Positions 43,984 through 52,470 of a stretch of DNA of 64,000 bases are shown here, piece after piece. Source of the stretch: Chryseobacterium sp. H1D6B (GTDB lineage Bacteria; Bacteroidota; Bacteroidia; Flavobacteriales; Weeksellaceae); NCBI RefSeq assembly GCF_029892445.1, contig NZ_JARXVJ010000001.1, forward strand, positions 1 through 64,000. Direction: 5' to 3'. Numbering within the stretch: the first letter of the stretch is position 1; every line of letters begins with the position of its first letter. A model generated the notes under the pieces. That model did no database searches and was not told the DNA's origin. It saw only the letters and a program-made list of their open reading frames with translations. A program made the translations under genes and the position numbers.

Positions 43984-44127
43984 TTATTTCTCACCGGGTT
44001 TGTGAATATGCGGTTTAAGAGCCGGATGTTTAGGTTTTGTTTCTGGAGTAACCCTTCTTCTTTTATCAGGTGTTCCATCAGATTTGTCAGGCTTAGGTCC
44101 GGGTTTAATAGATTCTACTTTGTTCAT
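43984..44127 (-). CDS. Possible 47-residue Lys/Pro-rich small protein
   Basis: A short frame from the ATG at 44127 to the TAA at 43984 encodes MNKVESIKPGPKPDKSDGTP and continues with RRR, PKHPALKPHIHKPGEK. It is 33 bases upstream of the secreted basic peptide gene in the same direction. The strong Lys/Pro/His bias is unlike random sequence and resembles the neighbour's basic character. There is no signal peptide, and nothing shows that it is translated. Confidence 0.45.
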   Translation of the reverse strand: MNKVESIKPGPKPDKSDGTPDKRRRVTPETKPKHPALKPHIHKPGEK

Positions 44128-44217
44128 TTTATTTTTTTTACTTAAGTAAAGGTAATTGAGAACTCATAAGATGCCTTACGGGTTTCCGCAAAACCTAACT
44201 TATTTTTCAGCCAAAAT

Positions 44218-44246
44218 ATAAAGCCGGTTTCATGAGCCGGCTTTAT
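44218..44246 (-). terminator. Terminator of the flavin oxidase operon
   Basis: ATAAAGCCGG (44218-44227) pairs with CCGGCTTTAT (44237-44246), a 10-bp perfect stem. In the minus direction it is followed by ATTTTGG. It lies about 27 bases past the stop at 44273. Confidence 0.75.
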
Positions 44247-44272
44247 CTGTTTTATTCATTATCTTGCTTTAT

Positions 44273-46036
44273 CTACCATCCCAAATAATAATCAGGACTC
44301 AGCCAGATAGGACGGTCCATCCCAAAATGTTCCTGCAGCATTTTTTCAGCTTCACAGAACGCACCTTCCACCCAGCCCTGCTGATCAGAATACGCTTCCC
44401 CTATAATATGGATCTGCTCGTCTGCTATCGGTTTTCTCATATAAGGCATTACCTTTTCAACTGAGAATCCAGCTTTCCATGCGTGGTATCCTGCCCCGAA
44501 AGGATCATCTGTCCAGTCTTTAAAGTACGTTACATAAGGATCCGGGATCGTTAATTCCTGGCCGTGCAGTTCTCGAAGCTGGTTCATTAATTCATCTACC
44601 ATCAATTGAGTAGCCTGGACATCATCCAGCTGATGCAGCTCTTTCAATGATGCAGATTTGGCCGCTTTAACCTCGAAAAGCAGTTTATCATCGGTAAGTG
44701 CTTTCCAAAAAGTCTGAGTGTCCATATCTCCATAACTTCCTAACAGCATGGAATTATTAGTTTCAGGATCCGTACCGAAATAATAGCATTGTCTCATGGG
44801 TAAATCAGTAATGGAATGCCCAGAATCAATTCCCAACTCTTTCCACCAAGGATATTGAAATCCCATTAATATTTTAAAAGCCGGTTCCATAATCACAGAG
44901 CGGATATTGTTGTTCAGCACAGAATTTTCATTGATATTGAAAAAGAAATTATCCTGATCTAAAAGCTCCAGCGATTTTCTCGGCATTGCAAGAACTAACT
45001 TATTGGCATACACTTTCCATTCGGTATTAGTTTTCAGATTGAGAAAAGTCAGCTGATATTTATGGGTACTGATCAAAGGATGATTTTTTGTGAAAGTAAG
45101 CAGTTTATTTTCAGACCAGATGCATGCGCCTTCATTTTCCATATAAGAATTGGCTACTGCATAGGCGATACTGTCATACCCTTCTTCAATAGTTTTATAA
45201 ATTGTTCCTGCAGAGAAATCTCCCACCATATAAGGAAAAGCTTCCGCTGAATTCCAGTTGATCGTATTGGAATAATAACCGCCTGCATTCGCTAAGAACT
45301 CATATCCTTCCTGTGAGATCTGATCCTTGATCAAATTCCAGAATCCTAAATCATTCACTTTACGCTGGTCGTAAGGAGAATTAGGGAAGTTGTATACCAA
45401 TTTAGGTTTGATATCATCCCAATCTCTGCTGTTTAATTCAAAAGAGTAATCGTAGATAGTAGATCCCTTGATAATTTTATCTTTATAAGTTTTAGCAACC
45501 CAGGGATCTGCCATTAAAACATCGTAAATGATTTTATTGAAAAGCTGGTCAGAACTGAAACCGTCATCATCATCATTCAGATAATATCGGGTAGGCAGTT
45601 TTTCATTTTCTCCCTGAGCAACGGTCCAGGCGTCTTGTTTGAAACGCTCTTTACGAAGATACATTAACAGCTTTGCAGGATCTCCCATTGGAAATGGAAC
45701 GGGTGTCATGATATCCTGCAGAACAGGAGTACGTTTAGCTGGATCCTTTTCTGTAAGCGGGTAGCCTTCAATGAGTGTTGTGACAATTTCCTGAGAAGTC
45801 AGGTAACGCATACCTCCTAATTCGCCCCAAAAATTCATTCCAGGCATCACGACCGATTCCAGTCTTCCGCCTAGTTTATTGTTCATATCAAAAATCTGTA
45901 CTTCGTCCGCTGTAAATTTTTTATCGGTTACTAAACGATAAGCAGTGTATAATCCGGAAGTTCCGGCACCGATCACAGCGACTTCTATTTTTAAATCAGG
46001 GTGCATTCCTGCATTTAAAGGGGTGTTTTTATTCAT
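44273..46036 (-). CDS. FAD-dependent amine / L-amino-acid oxidase family protein
   Basis: The 587-residue protein has an N-terminal dinucleotide fold (VAVIGAGTSGLYTAYRLVTD, residues about 18-37), then an acidic and Gly-rich FAD segment (FDMNNKLGGRLESV). The GG motif GELGGMRY follows, and the C-terminal FAD signature reads HIIGEAYSDQQGWVEGAFCE. This is the flavin monoamine oxidase / L-amino-acid oxidase superfamily. No signal peptide is seen. Substrate is unknown; aromatic amino acids are common for homologues. It follows another flavin oxidase with a 13-base gap, so the two may act in sequence. Confidence 0.85.
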   Translation of the reverse strand: MNKNTPLNAGMHPDLKIEVAVIGAGTSGLYTAYRLVTDKKFTADEVQIFDMNNKLGGRLESVVMPGMNFWGELGGMRYLTSQEIVTTLIEGYPLTEKDPAKRTPVLQDIMTPVPFPMGDPAKLLMYLRKERFKQDAWTVAQGENEKLPTRYYLNDDDDGFSSDQLFNKIIYDVLMADPWVAKTYKDKIIKGSTIYDYSFELNSRDWDDIKPKLVYNFPNSPYDQRKVNDLGFWNLIKDQISQEGYEFLANAGGYYSNTINWNSAEAFPYMVGDFSAGTIYKTIEEGYDSIAYAVANSYMENEGACIWSENKLLTFTKNHPLISTHKYQLTFLNLKTNTEWKVYANKLVLAMPRKSLELLDQDNFFFNINENSVLNNNIRSVIMEPAFKILMGFQYPWWKELGIDSGHSITDLPMRQCYYFGTDPETNNSMLLGSYGDMDTQTFWKALTDDKLLFEVKAAKSASLKELHQLDDVQATQLMVDELMNQLRELHGQELTIPDPYVTYFKDWTDDPFGAGYHAWKAGFSVEKVMPYMRKPIADEQIHIIGEAYSDQQGWVEGAFCEAEKMLQEHFGMDRPIWLSPDYYLGW

Positions 46037-46049
46037 GGTCTTGTAGTTT

Positions 46050-47237
46050 TTAAATTGATTTAAAGAATTTGCGTCCTAATTGGAAAGGGGAAATGTCAAA
46101 TGTTGTGTGCCCGTCTAGTGCAAGGTCGGACATAATTTTCCCTAAGAAAGGAGTGAATTTCGCTGCCCATCCGGTAGCATATACCACAATATTTTGATGA
46201 TTGGGTACATAATTGGGAGCAAAATCGATAAGCAGTTCTTTGTCCGGTATTGTGCTCAAAGCAATAAGGCATGTTGAAGTGTATTCCGGTTCTGTATTTA
46301 ATCCTGTCATGTGCTCTTGAACCCATTCGGAAGTATAGCCAAGCTCCAGCGGATTAGGAATTAAAGTTCTGTCACTTGGTTCTTCTAAAGGCGTTATCAC
46401 AAAATCCGGTGCTACACGGATGTATTCAGGATGATCCCAGTCTACGGAAGGGAACCCGTAAAACTGATTGCCGTTTTCCCCTATTGAATTTTGGAATACA
46501 AACCATGTTGGATATTGTATGCCGGGATCAGTTTTTTTAAAATAAGCCGAAGACATATTCCAATAGGTAGCTTCTATTTTAAAATCCAGTAAGTTGATAA
46601 CACTGTTAATGTACGGGCCGGGGATGATCGCCAGTTTTTCGGTGATATAAATTCCGTTTGGAGTGATGACTTCAAAGAGTTTACCCATCTGGTTGATTTT
46701 AAGGACCGGTGAATCCTCTTCTAACTGAACCGTTTCCTCTTTCTTACACAGACCCAAAAGTGTTTCAATGGTTGCTTTAAAATTGATGCTTGCGCCATCC
46801 GGCTGAAACAGTCCGGTATAGTTTTCCGGTAAGTTTTTAAAATGGTATTTTTCTTCGATCTCTTTTGCGGTTAAAGTTATATAAGGAACATTTAAAGCTT
46901 TTAAAGCTTCTTCGGCTTCAGCGATATTTCCTTCAGTGGAGTGTACTTCAGGATCTCCAAACCAGAGTGTACCTACTTTATCGAGTAATTGAGTATTGGT
47001 TTCTTTTTCCAGTTCATCCCAATATGGCTGTGCATCTAAAGCCATCTGCACCATATATTCATCGGGATATGGAATTCTGTATTGGCGTGATACTCCTGCT
47101 GAACTTCCTAGTTGGTTCACGAAAGTGAACTGTTCCAATACCAAAGTCTTTGCCTTACGCTTGCCTAGATGATAAGCAGTCGCTAAGCCTATCGCTCCTC
47201 CACCAATGACTATTACGTCGTAGTTTTCTGTTTTCAT
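46050..47237 (-). CDS. FAD-dependent oxidase, sarcosine / N-methyltryptophan oxidase (MSOX) family
   Basis: The 395-residue protein has the dinucleotide fold YDVIVIGGGAIGLATAYHLG, an acidic residue after strand two (VLEQ) and the substrate-side SSAGVSRQYRIPYPD. The segment STCLIALSTIPDKELLIDFA carries a Cys at the position used for covalent FAD attachment in monomeric sarcosine oxidases. The end ATGWAAKFTPFLGKIMSDLA also fits. It should oxidise a secondary or N-methyl amine, making peroxide. Its leader carries an unusual inverted repeat. Confidence 0.88.
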   Translation of the reverse strand: MKTENYDVIVIGGGAIGLATAYHLGKRKAKTLVLEQFTFVNQLGSSAGVSRQYRIPYPDEYMVQMALDAQPYWDELEKETNTQLLDKVGTLWFGDPEVHSTEGNIAEAEEALKALNVPYITLTAKEIEEKYHFKNLPENYTGLFQPDGASINFKATIETLLGLCKKEETVQLEEDSPVLKINQMGKLFEVITPNGIYITEKLAIIPGPYINSVINLLDFKIEATYWNMSSAYFKKTDPGIQYPTWFVFQNSIGENGNQFYGFPSVDWDHPEYIRVAPDFVITPLEEPSDRTLIPNPLELGYTSEWVQEHMTGLNTEPEYTSTCLIALSTIPDKELLIDFAPNYVPNHQNIVVYATGWAAKFTPFLGKIMSDLALDGHTTFDISPFQLGRKFFKSI

Positions 47238-47311
47238 TTGTTTATATGTTATTAGCTTTTATGGTTGTTCGAAATCGGTAAGAAAAACAAAAAAAACAAT
47301 CCCTTAAATAC

Positions 47312-47397
47312 AATTGCCGGCAATATTTTTTGTGGAGTTTATATACATGAATTTTAAATCATGCACTGTACACGCGTAAAAAATACTGCCGGCAATT
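47312..47397. repeat. Inverted repeat with internal palindromes in the flavin oxidase leader
   Basis: AATTGCCGGCAATATTTTTT (47312-47331) is the reverse complement of 47378-47397 with one mismatch, a 20-base arm pair spanning a 46-base loop. Each arm also contains the palindrome TTGCCGGCAA (the right arm with one change). It could be a long hairpin ending the transcript of the 137-residue gene, or a pair of operator sites ahead of the oxidase gene. Confidence 0.6.
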
Positions 47398-47439
47398 TAA
47401 TGGATGGACTGGTTTCTTTCAGATTTCCATTTTTCTGTT

Positions 47440-47853
47440 CTATCCTGCTTTACACATAGCATCCCATGTGGTCCAAAAATGCGCATTAATAGCGCCTGGA
47501 GGTGGATTTGTACTATCAGCAACAATGCCCACCATTGAAGCACAATTGGAATTACAGCCTATTTCATTATGACTTCCTGCTTGAGGAGGTATCTGGCGCC
47601 ATGTACCTGTTGAACCGTTTAATAATTCTACTTTAATCTCAAAAATACCAGAGAGATTAGGAGTTTGAATTTGTTTAGTCGGATTCTCACTTGAAATCGA
47701 ATCACTCCAATTGCCTTGTGAAAATGTTACACGCCATGTTGAAATCATTTTGGCTGTATTGTTCTGAGGAGAAAGATAAACCCAGAACTGAGCTCCTCCA
47801 CCCAATTGAAGCTGGCCGGATGAGTTTACGTTTACGTTTGCATTTGTTTCCAT
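47440..47853 (-). CDS. Unknown 137-residue Trp/Cys-containing protein
   Basis: I recognise no family. It has no signal peptide. A repetitive start (METNANVNVNSSGQLQLGGG) is followed by a probable beta-sandwich with Trp residues (FWVYLSPQ; TWRVTFSQGNWSD; TGTWRQIPP). The end has three Cys (GCNSNCASM; WDAMCKAG) and a Trp pair (HFWTTW). It is upstream of and co-directional with the two flavin oxidases, about 200 bases away across the inverted repeat. It may be a small binding protein or a substrate of the oxidases; this is speculation. Confidence 0.6.
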   Translation of the reverse strand: METNANVNVNSSGQLQLGGGAQFWVYLSPQNNTAKMISTWRVTFSQGNWSDSISSENPTKQIQTPNLSGIFEIKVELLNGSTGTWRQIPPQAGSHNEIGCNSNCASMVGIVADSTNPPPGAINAHFWTTWDAMCKAG

Positions 47854-48011
47854 ATTGAATGTATTTAGGTTGGTTATTTTTGGATGAATATCTATTTCAA
47901 AGTAACAAAGAAGAGAGCACCTGCTGTAGAGTAGAAATGACCAATTATGGTTTTGAGTAGAAATACTTAATAGACTTCAAACCTGCTTACCATCTTATTT
48001 TCTCCTGAACA

Positions 48012-48043
48012 TTTGCGGACAGAAAGTGAATACTTTATCTTTG
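48012..48043 (+). promoter_or_regulatory. Promoter of the glutaminase gene (TTTG - 20 - TATCTTTG)
   Basis: A -33-like TTTG (48012-48015) and a -7 TATCTTTG (48036-48043) are spaced by 20 bases, a good Bacteroidota promoter. It lies between an alternative upstream start at 48026 and the ATG at 48089, so it supports 48089 as the real start. Confidence 0.6.
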
Positions 48044-48088
48044 TTCTTCAAGGTTTATGATAATATATTGTATTCGAAAATATTTCAG

Positions 48089-49102
48089 ATGAACAAAAAC
48101 AGTTTCTTATTTTCTGCAAAAGGAATTTTTATTGCAGTTTCTCTTTCCTTCAACACAGTGATGTATGCTCAAAAAGCAGCAGATATTTCAACGATTTCGG
48201 AAAAAACTTTAAGCAGTATTCTGGAAAAAAACAGACCGTATTATACACAGGGCAAAGTAGCCGATTACATTCCTGAACTGGGAAAAATGGATGCCAAAGC
48301 TATTGCTTTTTCAGTGGTTGATAAAAATGGCAAAGTATTTAATACCGGAGATGTTCACAAGAAATTTACGATGCAGAGTATCTCCAAAATTATTGCATTG
48401 ATGATCGCAGTAAATGAAAAGGGGGAAGCCAATGTTTTTGATAAAATGGGCTATTTTGGAACGGATAAACCTTTTAATTATTTTTCCAATCTTGAAACAA
48501 CAGGTAAGCCGCTTAACCCGATGATGAATGCGGGAGCAATTCTTACCACTTCTCTAATTGCAGGAGAGGGTGAAAAACCATTTCTTAAAGTTTTGGAGAT
48601 GATCCGGTATATCACCAAAAACAAGACAATTGACTACAATAAATCTGTTTATGAATCCGAAAAATCTACAGGAAACCGTAACCGCGGTATGTTTTATCTG
48701 ATGAAAAATAACGGACTGATCTCAGGAAATGAAGACCAGCTGGATAATTATTTCAAACAGTGTTCTATTGAAGTGACGGCTGAAGATTTGGCTAAAATAG
48801 GTTATTTCTTCGCTAATCAATGTGTCCGTTTTGATGGAGATGCTGCTTATAAAAATGTGGAAATTGCAAGGTTAGTACAGTCACAGATGCTTACTGCCGG
48901 GATGTATGAATTCAGCGGAGAATATGCCCGTACGGTAGGCCTGCCCAGCAAATCTGGTGTTGGAGGCGGTATTGCAGTAAGCGTACCCGGAAAAATGGGA
49001 ATCGGTGTCTTCAGCCCGTCTCTGGATCAGCATGGGAATTCCTCAGCCGGTTATCATATGATTTTAGATTTAGTGAAGCTGTATGATCTAAGTCTGTTTT
49101 AA
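48089..49102 (+). CDS. glsA: Exported glutaminase A
   Basis: Starting at the ATG at 48089 the protein has 337 residues and a signal peptide (NSFLFSAKGIFIAVSLSFNT...YAQ). The start at 48026 would place the promoter inside the gene and hide the signal. The serine-dependent glutaminase signature is present: nucleophile Ser and Lys in FTMQSISK, NPMMNAGAI, the Asn/Tyr-bearing STGNRNRGMFYLM, and SGVGGGI near the end. It hydrolyses glutamine to glutamate and ammonia. Periplasmic location is unusual but not unknown in Bacteroidota. Confidence 0.92.
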   Translation: MNKNSFLFSAKGIFIAVSLSFNTVMYAQKAADISTISEKTLSSILEKNRPYYTQGKVADYIPELGKMDAKAIAFSVVDKNGKVFNTGDVHKKFTMQSISKIIALMIAVNEKGEANVFDKMGYFGTDKPFNYFSNLETTGKPLNPMMNAGAILTTSLIAGEGEKPFLKVLEMIRYITKNKTIDYNKSVYESEKSTGNRNRGMFYLMKNNGLISGNEDQLDNYFKQCSIEVTAEDLAKIGYFFANQCVRFDGDAAYKNVEIARLVQSQMLTAGMYEFSGEYARTVGLPSKSGVGGGIAVSVPGKMGIGVFSPSLDQHGNSSAGYHMILDLVKLYDLSLF

Positions 49103-49128
49103 TTTTTCTTTTAAAGTCTTACCCGGCT

Positions 49129-49674
49129 TTATTTTACTTTTTCTAAAAGATATAATTTAGCACCGGAAAACGCGAGCTTTGGCATTACATTTCCCTCTAA
49201 AACCATTGTTTTATTGTTGACATCAATAACAGAAATATAGTTGCTGGAGTTATATTTTATATAATTTTCCTTTTCTTTCGTTAAAGGATTTTTCCCAAAT
49301 TCTAAAGAATATTTCACCCAGTCTTCTTTATCGGAACTGCAGTGTACCGGTTTGAATTTAGACCTTTTAGCATTAAAGATAATCTGGTCAAAACTATCAG
49401 TACAGTCTGAAGTAAATGAGCTTTCCGGATTTTGATCTTTTGTAAAATCTTCAAAAGAACCCTTGTAAACTCCTACTACTTTCCAGGTACCGTCCAGGCG
49501 GTCTTCATCTATTTTCCCTTTGGCTTTGCTTACTGCCCAGCTGATGCCGTTGACAGTTCCTTTTACAGCTTTGTAACTTACATTTACAGCTCCTTTTACC
49601 ACTTTTGCGGCAGTAGATACCACACACGAATTTAATATAAGAACGGCCGAAGCCAGAAACATCATTTTTTTCAT
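49129..49674 (-). CDS. Lipocalin-like lipoprotein of unknown function
   Basis: The 181-residue protein carries a lipoprotein signal (MFLASAVLILNSC). A repetitive Val/Lys/Gly segment (VVKGAVNVSYKAVKGTVNGI) follows, then a domain opening LDGTWKVVGVYKGSFEDF and ending LAFSGAKLYLLEKV. The GTWKV opening and strand pattern suggest a small lipocalin-like barrel. It is adjacent to, and co-directional with, the acyltransferase gene (15-base gap), so an envelope-lipid role is possible. Confidence 0.7.
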   Translation of the reverse strand: MKKMMFLASAVLILNSCVVSTAAKVVKGAVNVSYKAVKGTVNGISWAVSKAKGKIDEDRLDGTWKVVGVYKGSFEDFTKDQNPESSFTSDCTDSFDQIIFNAKRSKFKPVHCSSDKEDWVKYSLEFGKNPLTKEKENYIKYNSSNYISVIDVNNKTMVLEGNVMPKLAFSGAKLYLLEKVK

Positions 49675-49689
49675 ATCATCAGTTTTTAT

Positions 49690-50829
49690 TTATAGCAGCG
49701 TTTTGGTGAGATTTAATTTATTGATCAGAGGATTAGCGTACATGGCCAAAAAATATTCTTTCGAGACTGCATCAGACGGGTCAATACGCATTTCAAGTCT
49801 CCGTACAAATAACTGTTTCTCTTTTTCCGTATATTCTTCAGCATATTTATTGGTATTGTGAAGTAGATCATAGGCTATAAACTTGGTAGGCCACAGTTTG
49901 TAGTTCTGTATAATTGAATCGTCTATGATCTGTGCAACAGCCTGCAGCTGTTTATTTTTATTTTCAATTTTAGCAGCAATACAATCCAATTCTGTATCAA
50001 TCACATCACCGGCATGCAGATGAATACGTTTCTTCTGCCCCAATACTCCGCTGAGCATGGTCATAAAATCTTCATCTCTGCCTTTGATATACTCTTCATC
50101 TCTATGTTTTGCAAGGAGCTGCGGCATCTTTAAGGCATCTGTAGGATCATATTCGTAGGAAATAGATACAGGAACAATCTTGAGTGTTTTAAAATAATCT
50201 GTTAATGGAATATTTCCTGCAGCCATGGCCAGCATTTTTAAAACGCCCTGCTGTGTAGCATCATTTCCATCTTTTGTCCGGCCTTCACGCTGGGCAATCC
50301 AGACAGAACGCTTTTCGTCATGTAAAAGCTGGTCAATATACTCAGACATGATCTGAGAACTCTGCAGCTGCTCACGAATCGGCAGTCCTCTTTGGACTAA
50401 AAAGTTACGGTTAAGTTTTGCCAGCACGTGTAAAAATTTTCTTCGGACAAGATTATCCCCAATTGCCGAAGAAGTCATGATATAGCCATTTTCTAACAAT
50501 ACCAGATTAAGCAGCGAAGTGTCTAAAACGATATCCCTATGGTTAGAAATGAAAAGATATGGGGTATTTTTATCCAGTTGATCGAACCCCGAAGTCGTTA
50601 AACCTTCAGAACTCTTCTCAAGAATCTGACGAATGGTGTGGGCTATAAAATTATGCTGAAAATCACTTACAGAGTGTATATTTTTAAACTGCTCCAGCCA
50701 AACCTCCTCATCTATATCAGGAAAAGTAAAACTCATCAGCGCTTTCATCATTGGATCACGGGCTATTCCAGATAATGCTTCATTAACTTCACTATCATAA
50801 AACGGCCTGATTTCATCAAACTTCGACAT
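49690..50829 (-). CDS. Glycerol-phosphate acyltransferase family protein (PlsC-like)
   Basis: The 379-residue protein carries an acyltransferase motif FISNHRDIVLDTSLLN near residue 95. The catalytic His/Asp are in the HRDIVLD form found in a group of Bacteroidota acyltransferases, instead of the more common HxxxxD spacing. A further block EGRTKDGNDATQQGVLKM corresponds to the EGTR phosphate-binding motif. It probably acylates a lysophospholipid or related glycerolipid at the inner membrane. There is no clear membrane helix. Confidence 0.82.
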   Translation of the reverse strand: MSKFDEIRPFYDSEVNEALSGIARDPMMKALMSFTFPDIDEEVWLEQFKNIHSVSDFQHNFIAHTIRQILEKSSEGLTTSGFDQLDKNTPYLFISNHRDIVLDTSLLNLVLLENGYIMTSSAIGDNLVRRKFLHVLAKLNRNFLVQRGLPIREQLQSSQIMSEYIDQLLHDEKRSVWIAQREGRTKDGNDATQQGVLKMLAMAAGNIPLTDYFKTLKIVPVSISYEYDPTDALKMPQLLAKHRDEEYIKGRDEDFMTMLSGVLGQKKRIHLHAGDVIDTELDCIAAKIENKNKQLQAVAQIIDDSIIQNYKLWPTKFIAYDLLHNTNKYAEEYTEKEKQLFVRRLEMRIDPSDAVSKEYFLAMYANPLINKLNLTKTLL

Positions 50830-51024
50830 ACTTTTAATTAAAATTTAAACGTTTTGCAAAAGAACAAAAAATTATTGAGCATACCTTATGATGTTTGTCA
50901 CGATTGAATTTCCTGCATATCGATTCCTGAAAAATTATTGGCCTGGAATTTATATTTTTCTAAAAATAAGTATGTACAGCATTCAATTTAATCTAAAAAA
51001 CAAAAGATATTTTATTCAGTCTTT

Positions 51025-51789
51025 CTAATCAATATGGAAATACCTGGGATCAGGAAATTTAAAGTCAAAATCTAATTCTGAAATTAATTTCTCTGATGAA
51101 ATCGTTCGGCCCCCGTATTCCATTTTACTAAAATAAGGAATATTTTTTTGTGCACTGATTACTTCTCCTTTTTGGGGATGCATCGGAGCAGCCAGGTTGT
51201 ACAGCTTGGAATGCAGCTGCCGTTCCATCATCTTTTCAATGACCGAACAGATATCTGCATAATGGATATGATTGACCCTGACATCAAGGTTTGAAATAGT
51301 ATATTTACTCAAAACCCTGTCATCCCCCATCAATCCGGCAAGTCTCAGAATATTCGTTTTTGGAAATGCATTTTTTATGACCCGTTCTCCTGCGGCATGG
51401 TCTGAGGATAAATCATCTTCACTAAAGTCTTTTTCAAAATCTGGATAAACTCCTGTAGAACTCATCAGAAATATCTGTCCTTGAAAACCATGCATAAATG
51501 ATACTAAATTTGCGGCTCTCTTCAATACTTCATCTTCATTATCCTTTTTTGTTGAAAAAGGTACCGTAATAATTACTGTATCAAGATCGGCAATAGCTTT
51601 CCACGGAGATAGAAATTCAATTGACTGAGCATCATTAAAATCAGCGATCATAGGATGAAAGCCTTTCTTTTGAAACTGCTCCAGCTTATGCTCACTCGTA
51701 GTAGTAACATAGATCTCAAATTGACCTGACAGCTTTTCTGCAATCCGTGAACCCAGCCAGCCGCAGCCGATGATCCCTATTTTTTTCAT
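51025..51789 (-). CDS. NAD(P)-binding SDR-like (YeeZ-type) oxidoreductase
   Basis: The 254-residue protein begins MKKIGIIGCGWLGSRIAEKL, a Rossmann GxGxxG motif. An extended-SDR pattern (IFLMSSTGVYPDFEKD; ILRLAGLMGDDR; VNHIHYADICSVIEK) follows. Members of this YeeZ-like group look like nucleotide-sugar epimerases but usually lack the full YxxxK pair; here the Tyr in STGVYP is present without a following Lys. Function is unknown. It is not obviously part of the lipid operon, from which it is separated by about 130 bases. Confidence 0.8.
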   Translation of the reverse strand: MKKIGIIGCGWLGSRIAEKLSGQFEIYVTTTSEHKLEQFQKKGFHPMIADFNDAQSIEFLSPWKAIADLDTVIITVPFSTKKDNEDEVLKRAANLVSFMHGFQGQIFLMSSTGVYPDFEKDFSEDDLSSDHAAGERVIKNAFPKTNILRLAGLMGDDRVLSKYTISNLDVRVNHIHYADICSVIEKMMERQLHSKLYNLAAPMHPQKGEVISAQKNIPYFSKMEYGGRTISSEKLISELDFDFKFPDPRYFHID

Positions 51790-51918
51790 AATTGAGCTTA
51801 TTATTTATACCCTACTAAGATAAGATTAAAAAAATACGCTCATCGTCCTGAATCCCAGATTTTAACTCAATTCAAGGTTTCATGATTGATTTGCAGTCAC
51901 GAGAATCTATCCTACAAT

Positions 51919-52470
51919 TCAATATCCATCTGCATCAGAAACAACTGCCACTCTTTTGTACAAATGCCGCCTCAACCTCCACACCGGCAAATACACAAAA
52001 ATAACAGAAAGGATCCCCGCAAGTACCCCGACAAGAACAGCCATCGCAGCAGCATCCAGCTTATAATACTTTGATAACCTAAATTGTGCAAAGAACAATA
52101 GGGAAAACACTAATAATCCGGTAATGACACCATGTAAAATACTCAGTTTAGTCATTAATTTTTTCTTATCGAGCTGGTCATCTACAGTAAACTCAATCGC
52201 TCCCTGCTCAGAAGCTATGATCACTCTATTAATAATATCGATGGTAAGGACTACGGGCAGGAAAACCGCCATCGGCAGCGTAAGCCGGGCCAGATTTTGA
52301 GTTCCTGAAAAGAAATGGGTATATCCTAATTCCTGAAAGCTGGCATAAGCGATAATGAAATTAAAAAATACATTCGGAAGGGCATAATAGATCGTCCGCT
52401 TGATTAAAAAGCGTTTGAGGGTGGTTTTTTTGAGTTTTTTAGGCGGAGCCGGCTTTAATTTTAATTTCAT
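51919..52470 (-). CDS. Four-helix membrane protein, last gene of the glycolipid/PKS operon
   Basis: The 183-residue protein has a basic N-terminus (MKLKLKPAPPKKLKKTTLKR) and four predicted membrane helices (around residues 29-48, 61-87, 105-127 and 136-160). No family was recognised. Its ATG overlaps the stop of the preceding acyltransferase (ATGA), so it is translationally coupled to the operon. It could help export or anchor the product. Confidence 0.75.
   Translation of the reverse strand: MKLKLKPAPPKKLKKTTLKRFLIKRTIYYALPNVFFNFIIAYASFQELGYTHFFSGTQNLARLTLPMAVFLPVVLTIDIINRVIIASEQGAIEFTVDDQLDKKKLMTKLSILHGVITGLLVFSLLFFAQFRLSKYYKLDAAAMAVLVGVLAGILSVIFVYLPVWRLRRHLYKRVAVVSDADGY

Noticed and set aside
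48026..48088. Longer start for the glutaminase at 48026
   Set aside because: A well-spaced TTTG/TATCTTTG promoter overlaps this stretch, and the signal peptide begins at 48089.
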